In this document: in pieces, positions 60,410 through 64,000 of the stretch
Numbering within the stretch: the stretch's first letter is position 1
Layout of the letters: each line of letters starts with the position of its first letter
From: VXNE01 sp965205735
Lineage (GTDB): Bacteria > Pseudomonadota > Gammaproteobacteria > Pseudomonadales > Azotimanducaceae
Length of the DNA: 64,000 nucleotides
NCBI GenBank assembly: GCA_965205735.1
Contig: OZ242179.1
Span: forward strand, 3,224,001 to 3,288,000
Reading direction: 5' to 3'
Position numbers and translations under genes: made by a program
Notes under the pieces: model-generated
Database searches by the model: none
Told to the model about the DNA's origin: nothing
What the model saw: the letters and a program-made list of their open reading frames with translations, nothing else

Positions 60410-61445
60410 GGTCAGCCCAGCGCTGCTCGAGGTGCGCGACCTGGAGGTCGAGTTCGATACCTACGGTGGCACGGTGCACGCCGTACGCGGCGTTTCCTTC
60501 GACGTGCATGCCGGCAAGACCCTCGCCGTGGTCGGCGAGTCCGGCTGCGGCAAGTCGGTGACCGTGCAAAGCATCATGGGACTGATTCCGACGCCGCCGG
60601 GGCGCATCGTCGGCGGCACGGCGAAGCTGCGGGGCCGGGAAATCATCGATGGCGTCACCGTCGACGGCGGGATCGTGCGCGGTTCCCAGATCGGCATGAT
60701 TTTCCAGGATCCGATGACCTCCCTCAATCCCACCATGACCATTGGCGATCAGATCGCCGAGACGCTGCAGGTGCACCGAGGCTTCAGCCACAGGCGTGCC
60801 CTGGCGCGCGCGGTGGAGTTGCTGGAACTGACGCGCATCAACGAGCCCGGAAAACGCGCGAGGCAGTTCCCGTTCGAGTTTTCCGGGGGCATGCTGCAGC
60901 GATCCATGATCGCGATGGCGATCGCCTGCGGTCCTTCAATCCTCATCGCCGACGAGCCCACCACCGCCCTCGATGTCACCATACAGTCGCAAATCCTTGA
61001 CCTGCTGCGCGATCTTCAGCGGCAGAACAACATGGCGATCATCCTCATCACCCATGACCTCGGCGTGGTGGCGCGCATGGCGGACGAAGTGGCGGTCATG
61101 TACGCGGGCGAGTTCCTGGAGACCGGCACGGCGGACGATATCTTCTACAACTCCGCGCATCCCTACACCGTCGGCCTCAAGGCTGCCATGCCAACCAACC
61201 GGGACGACGCCGAGCAGGAACTGACGCCGATCGACGGGTCGCCGCCGGACCTGTTCGCGCCGCCCCCCGGATGCGCGTATTTCGCCCGCTGTCCCCACGC
61301 CATGGAGGCGTGCCGGAACGATCCGCCGCCGGGGTTCGCGGTCGGGGCAGGACACGCGGCGCGCTGCTGGCTGCATCACGCGGACTGCCCGCAGCGGTTA
61401 GAGGCTTTGCACTATGCGGCGCCCCTCGAGGTCAAGGACTCATGA
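60360..61445 (+). CDS. oppD: Oligopeptide ABC transporter ATPase OppD
   Basis: 361 aa from ATG 60360 (ATGA overlap with oppC); ATG 60390 is a duplicate start. Walker A VVGESGCGKSVT, Q-loop FQDPMTSLNPTM, signature FSGGMLQR, Walker B ILIADEPTTALDVT and H-loop ITHDLG are intact, and the C-terminal Cys cluster GCAYFARCPHAMEAC with a later Cys is the oligopeptide-ABC type [4Fe-4S]-like motif. It powers the transporter with OppF. Confidence 0.95.
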   Translation: MTATTDEVAGMTAATDQVSPALLEVRDLEVEFDTYGGTVHAVRGVSFDVHAGKTLAVVGESGCGKSVTVQSIMGLIPTPPGRIVGGTAKLRGREIIDGVTVDGGIVRGSQIGMIFQDPMTSLNPTMTIGDQIAETLQVHRGFSHRRALARAVELLELTRINEPGKRARQFPFEFSGGMLQRSMIAMAIACGPSILIADEPTTALDVTIQSQILDLLRDLQRQNNMAIILITHDLGVVARMADEVAVMYAGEFLETGTADDIFYNSAHPYTVGLKAAMPTNRDDAEQELTPIDGSPPDLFAPPPGCAYFARCPHAMEACRNDPPPGFAVGAGHAARCWLHHADCPQRLEALHYAAPLEVKDS

Positions 61446-62413
61446 CGCCGCTGATAGAAGCCGAAGGCCTGACGAAGCACTTCGCGATAGGTCGCAACCA
61501 GACGGTGCACGCGGTGGACGATGTCAGCCTCGATATCGCCCCGCGCGAGATCGTCGGGCTGGTCGGTGAGAGTGGCTCCGGCAAGTCCACGTTCGGCAAG
61601 ACCTTGCTCGGCCTGCTCGACAAGACGGCGGGGCAGGTGAGGTTCCAGGGCGAGACAATGCCGCAAAGCTACGCGCCCAGGGATTTCCAGCGCTACGCCC
61701 AAACGATGCAGATGGTGTTTCAGGATCCGTACTCGTCCCTGAACCCGCGCATGACCGTGGGCGAGATCGTCGGCGAAGGCTTGAGATTGCATACCAGCCT
61801 TCCAAGCGCGGAAGTGCGCGACAACGTGGGCGACTGGCTCGAACGCGTCGGACTCAACGCGGCGCACATGGCTCGCTATCCGCATGAATTCTCCGGCGGA
61901 CAGCGCCAACGCATAGGCATCGCGCGGGCGTTGATCATGAGACCCAAGTTCGTCGTCTGCGACGAGCCGATCTCGGCGCTCGATGTCTCGGTGCAGGCCC
62001 AGGTCGTCAACCTGCTCGGCGAACTGAAGGAGTCCATGGGTCTGACGATGCTCTTCATCGCCCACGACCTTTCCATGGTGCGCTACGTGTCCGACAGGAT
62101 GGCGGTGATGTACCTCGGCTCCATGATCGAACTCGGGCGCGCGAACGACGTCTTCTTCCATCCGAAGCATCCGTACACGCAAATGCTGGTCGGTTCGAAC
62201 CCAGAGCCGGATCCGGCCACGGAACGCAGCCGTGGGCGTACGGCGGTCCGGGGCGAGATTCCGTCGCCCGTCAACATTCAGCCGGGTTGCCGTTTCGCCA
62301 ACCGGTGTCCCAAGGTCATGGACGTATGCCGCGGAACCACTCCCGAACTGAAGAACGTCTCCGATCCCGAGGGGCGGAAACCGGATCGCCTGGTGGCGTG
62401 CCACCTGTACTGA
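61442..62413 (+). CDS. oppF: Oligopeptide ABC transporter ATPase OppF
   Basis: 323 aa from ATG 61442, overlapping the oppD stop (ATGA). Walker A LVGESGSGKSTFG, Q-loop FQDPYSSLNPRM, signature FSGGQRQR, Walker B FVVCDEPISALDVS and H-loop IAHDLS are intact, with the C-terminal GCRFANRCPKVMDVC Cys motif. It is the last gene of the operon that starts at oppA or earlier. It could also energise YejBE, which lack their own YejF in this window. Confidence 0.95.
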   Translation: MTPLIEAEGLTKHFAIGRNQTVHAVDDVSLDIAPREIVGLVGESGSGKSTFGKTLLGLLDKTAGQVRFQGETMPQSYAPRDFQRYAQTMQMVFQDPYSSLNPRMTVGEIVGEGLRLHTSLPSAEVRDNVGDWLERVGLNAAHMARYPHEFSGGQRQRIGIARALIMRPKFVVCDEPISALDVSVQAQVVNLLGELKESMGLTMLFIAHDLSMVRYVSDRMAVMYLGSMIELGRANDVFFHPKHPYTQMLVGSNPEPDPATERSRGRTAVRGEIPSPVNIQPGCRFANRCPKVMDVCRGTTPELKNVSDPEGRKPDRLVACHLY

Positions 62414-62474
62414 GGCCACGGCTGGCTGCCAGCTTGCAGCAGACCGTCCAGGCCAGGGAGTGCCGCCTGGTTGA

Positions 62475-63740
62475 CTACGGCCCCAGGCCGGTGATGGGGA
62501 TCACTGCGATGCCGTCGTCCCGCGTGTACCCATATCCCGAACTCACGATGACACCGAGGGTCTTTGGCTCGCCAGCGGTATTCAAGTCCGCGCGTTCGCG
62601 GAACTTCAGCAGCGATTTGGCGGCGGCGTCTGCTTGGCCGGCGCCAAGCTTTACCTCGAAGGCGCACCAGTCGCCCCGACGGTTCTCGACCACTGCGTCT
62701 ATTTCGAGGTTGGTGTTGTCGCGGTAGTGGTAAACGCTAGCGTCGCACGCGCGGGAGTAGATGGTCAGATCGCGGTACACCATGGACTCGAACAGGAATC
62801 CCAGGGTTTCCAGATCCTCCAATAGTCTTTCAGGCGTCGCTCCGAGCGCAGCCACCGCGAGAGATGGATCGACGAAATGGCGCTTCGGCGATTGCCGCAG
62901 GCGCGATCGAGAGCGGAGTCTCGGAGACCAGGCGGGCTGTTCTTCACAGATCATCAGTCGGCGCAGCGCGTCCAGGTAGTTACGTACCGTATCAGCGTCC
63001 AGGGGACCGGCGTCGCCGCCCGCGTCCGCGGCGATGGTTCGCGCGCTGACTGGCGTTGCCAAGTTGCGTGCAAGGGAGCGAAGTACCCGACCGACGTTGT
63101 CCGCATCGCGTCGAACTCCGTCGGCACGAGTGATGTCAACGCGGCGAATCTCCTCAAGATAGTCGACTCGCGATCTGAGGCAGGCTTGGTCTGCGAGATC
63201 CAGGTCGCCGGGCCAGCCGCCGCGACAAAGTTGGACGATCAAATCTGTGAGCTTGGAAGGCGACGATGAGCAGCCCTCGAAGTGGCCGTTCAGCAAGTCG
63301 GCGAGAGATACTTCCCCGCTGGAATATCCTGTCTCAGCAAGGCTCATCGTACGCAACCGCAAGCGCGATATCCTGCCCGCGCCGGTGTGGCGCGTAAGGT
63401 CATCCGTCGGTATGGCGGAACCTGTCAGAACGAACTGCCCTCTCTCGCTTCGTTCGTCCACCGCGCGCCGAATATGATTCCAGATTGTGGGTTCGATCTG
63501 CCACTCATCGATGAGCCGTGGCGTCTCGCCCGCCAGCACCAATGCGGGTTCGACCGCAATCGCCAGCCGCGCGTTTTCGTCCACGTCGAGCAACACTTCG
63601 CTGGCGGCGACTTGGCGAGCCATGGCTGTCTTGCCGCACGCTCTCGGACCTTCGATGAGCACCGCGCCGGAGGACTCCAGCCTGGCTGAAAGCTCCGAGT
63701 CGCCGATTCTTGGTCGATACAATTTTTTGACGCATCCCAA
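62475..63740 (-). CDS. DUF4143-family AAA ATPase (AAA_14)
   Basis: 421 aa, opening at or near 63740 from a TTG. AVLIEGPRACGKTAMARQVA is Walker A, LIDEWQIEPTIWNHIRRAVD the Walker B plus sensor region and FVLTGSAIP follows. The C-terminal DUF4143 part has SVYHYRDNTNLEIDAVVENR and WCAFEVKLGAGQADAAAKSL, a PD-(D/E)xK-like core, ending IAVIPITGL. Such ATPases are widespread in bacteria and function is unknown. It converges on oppF, and the truncated relative at 52757-53737 is 9 kb away. Confidence 0.9.
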   Translation of the reverse strand: MGCVKKLYRPRIGDSELSARLESSGAVLIEGPRACGKTAMARQVAASEVLLDVDENARLAIAVEPALVLAGETPRLIDEWQIEPTIWNHIRRAVDERSERGQFVLTGSAIPTDDLTRHTGAGRISRLRLRTMSLAETGYSSGEVSLADLLNGHFEGCSSSPSKLTDLIVQLCRGGWPGDLDLADQACLRSRVDYLEEIRRVDITRADGVRRDADNVGRVLRSLARNLATPVSARTIAADAGGDAGPLDADTVRNYLDALRRLMICEEQPAWSPRLRSRSRLRQSPKRHFVDPSLAVAALGATPERLLEDLETLGFLFESMVYRDLTIYSRACDASVYHYRDNTNLEIDAVVENRRGDWCAFEVKLGAGQADAAAKSLLKFRERADLNTAGEPKTLGVIVSSGYGYTRDDGIAVIPITGLGP

Positions 63741-63745
63741 TCCGG

Positions 63746-63797
63746 TATTTGCAATGCATTCAGCCAGCTATTTGCAATAAAAACAACCGTGCAAATA
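63746..63797. repeat. Repeated TATTTGCAAT sites upstream of the DUF4143 gene
   Basis: TATTTGCAAT occurs at 63746-63755 and 63769-63778 (23-bp spacing), and the inverted TGCAAATA at 63790-63797. The region is unusually AT-rich for this genome. The sites sit over and just upstream of the leftward start, where an operator or promoter element would be. Confidence 0.5.
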
Positions 63798-64000
63798 AAA
63801 TTTTCGCAACCTGTCGAATGCAAATCCTTTGGCAACGGTCTGTGCTGCGTTCGGAAAATCGAGCCGCTGCGCGAATTGAAGGGGTCCATCGGGCTTGCGG
63901 TCTCGTTCGTCCACATGACAACACATTGAGTGTTGCCCTTACTGTGGACCCGCGCGTGTCTCTACCTTGATGCAGTCGGGCATTCCAGAATGCTTGCGCC
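63798..64000. other. Window end, no feature recognised
   Basis: The last 203 bp are noncoding by appearance. A short rightward open frame (63749-63970) has low AT/GC codon bias and no ribosome site, so it is not called. The sequence may be the promoter region of the leftward DUF4143 gene or of a gene beyond the window. Confidence 0.4.

Overview
The window reads as chromosomal DNA of a GC-rich, Gram-negative bacterium, most likely a gammaproteobacterium: bioD/bioA, a YejABE-type and an OppABCDF-type peptide importer, an OmpR/EnvZ-type two-component pair, ahcY, a glutathione-dependent formaldehyde dehydrogenase and a TfoX-like protein are all proteobacterial in style. Genes are tightly packed, often with ATGA, GTGA or TAATG start/stop overlaps, and GTG and TTG starts are common. 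Several genes carry frameshifts, stops or partial duplications, so the genome is either decaying locally or, in places, carries assembly errors. The species cannot be named from the sequence.

Layout. 1-6 kb: a partial ThuA-like gene, a Gfo/Idh/MocA dehydrogenase and a heterodimeric ABC exporter. 6-13.9 kb: thiolase, a small exported protein with a response regulator and sensor kinase, a strong terminator, then acyl-CoA genes (enoyl-CoA hydratase, two MaoC/FAS1-like dehydratases) facing an SDR and an HSL-type esterase. 13.9-14.6 kb: a Phd/VapC-type toxin-antitoxin (TA) pair under a 38-bp near-perfect palindrome. 14.7-21.7 kb: an orphan ClpP, hydrolases, a FAH-family enzyme, an SDR without YxxxK, frmA, an amidohydrolase, a broken gene and an aldo/keto reductase. 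21.7-25.2 kb: a leftward bioD-bioA unit with two tandem membrane paralogues. 25.4-28.3 kb: a PhyH oxygenase, a DUF1537 kinase and a secreted HExxH protein.

28.2-30.6 kb is a rearranged hotspot: an intact Phd-UPF0175/DUF3368-PIN TA pair lies between two related copies of a composite junk block (3' end of the HExxH gene, 3' end of the HDAC-like gene, hepT fragment), next to a decayed hepT-mntA pair. 30.7-34.3 kb: an HDAC-like deacylase, a carotenoid oxygenase whose stop codon lies in the terminal repeat of a 167-bp MITE, a second copy of a dispersed repeat also found at 1.5 kb, and a Uma2 nuclease.

34.4-40.7 kb: leftward yejE, yejB, a wrecked yejA, an intact yejA and a MerR regulator; the MerR gene diverges from an ARPP-1 protein. 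41.9-44.9 kb: a DgcN-DgcA-class IV aminotransferase operon, probably for D-glutamate or related D-amino acids. 45.4-49 kb: MOSC, LRAT-like and lipoprotein cytochrome c genes; a frameshifted arsR with paired operators and an SRPBCC gene; TfoX-N and a haloalkane-dehalogenase-like hydrolase. 49-51.3 kb: ahcY, followed by two small genes that ordinary ORF calling would miss or mis-start: a SelW/SelT-type selenoprotein with an in-frame TGA in CxxU and a bSECIS-like hairpin, and a double-glycine-leader peptide with a proline-rich core.

51.3-62.4 kb: CoA transferase and DUF4242 genes, a truncated DUF4143 ATPase fused in frame to a MoxR AAA+ ATPase, a VWA (CoxE-like) partner and a complete opp operon whose OppC carries an inserted fibronectin-III-like domain. 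The window ends with a second DUF4143 ATPase. No tRNA, rRNA or CRISPR array was seen.
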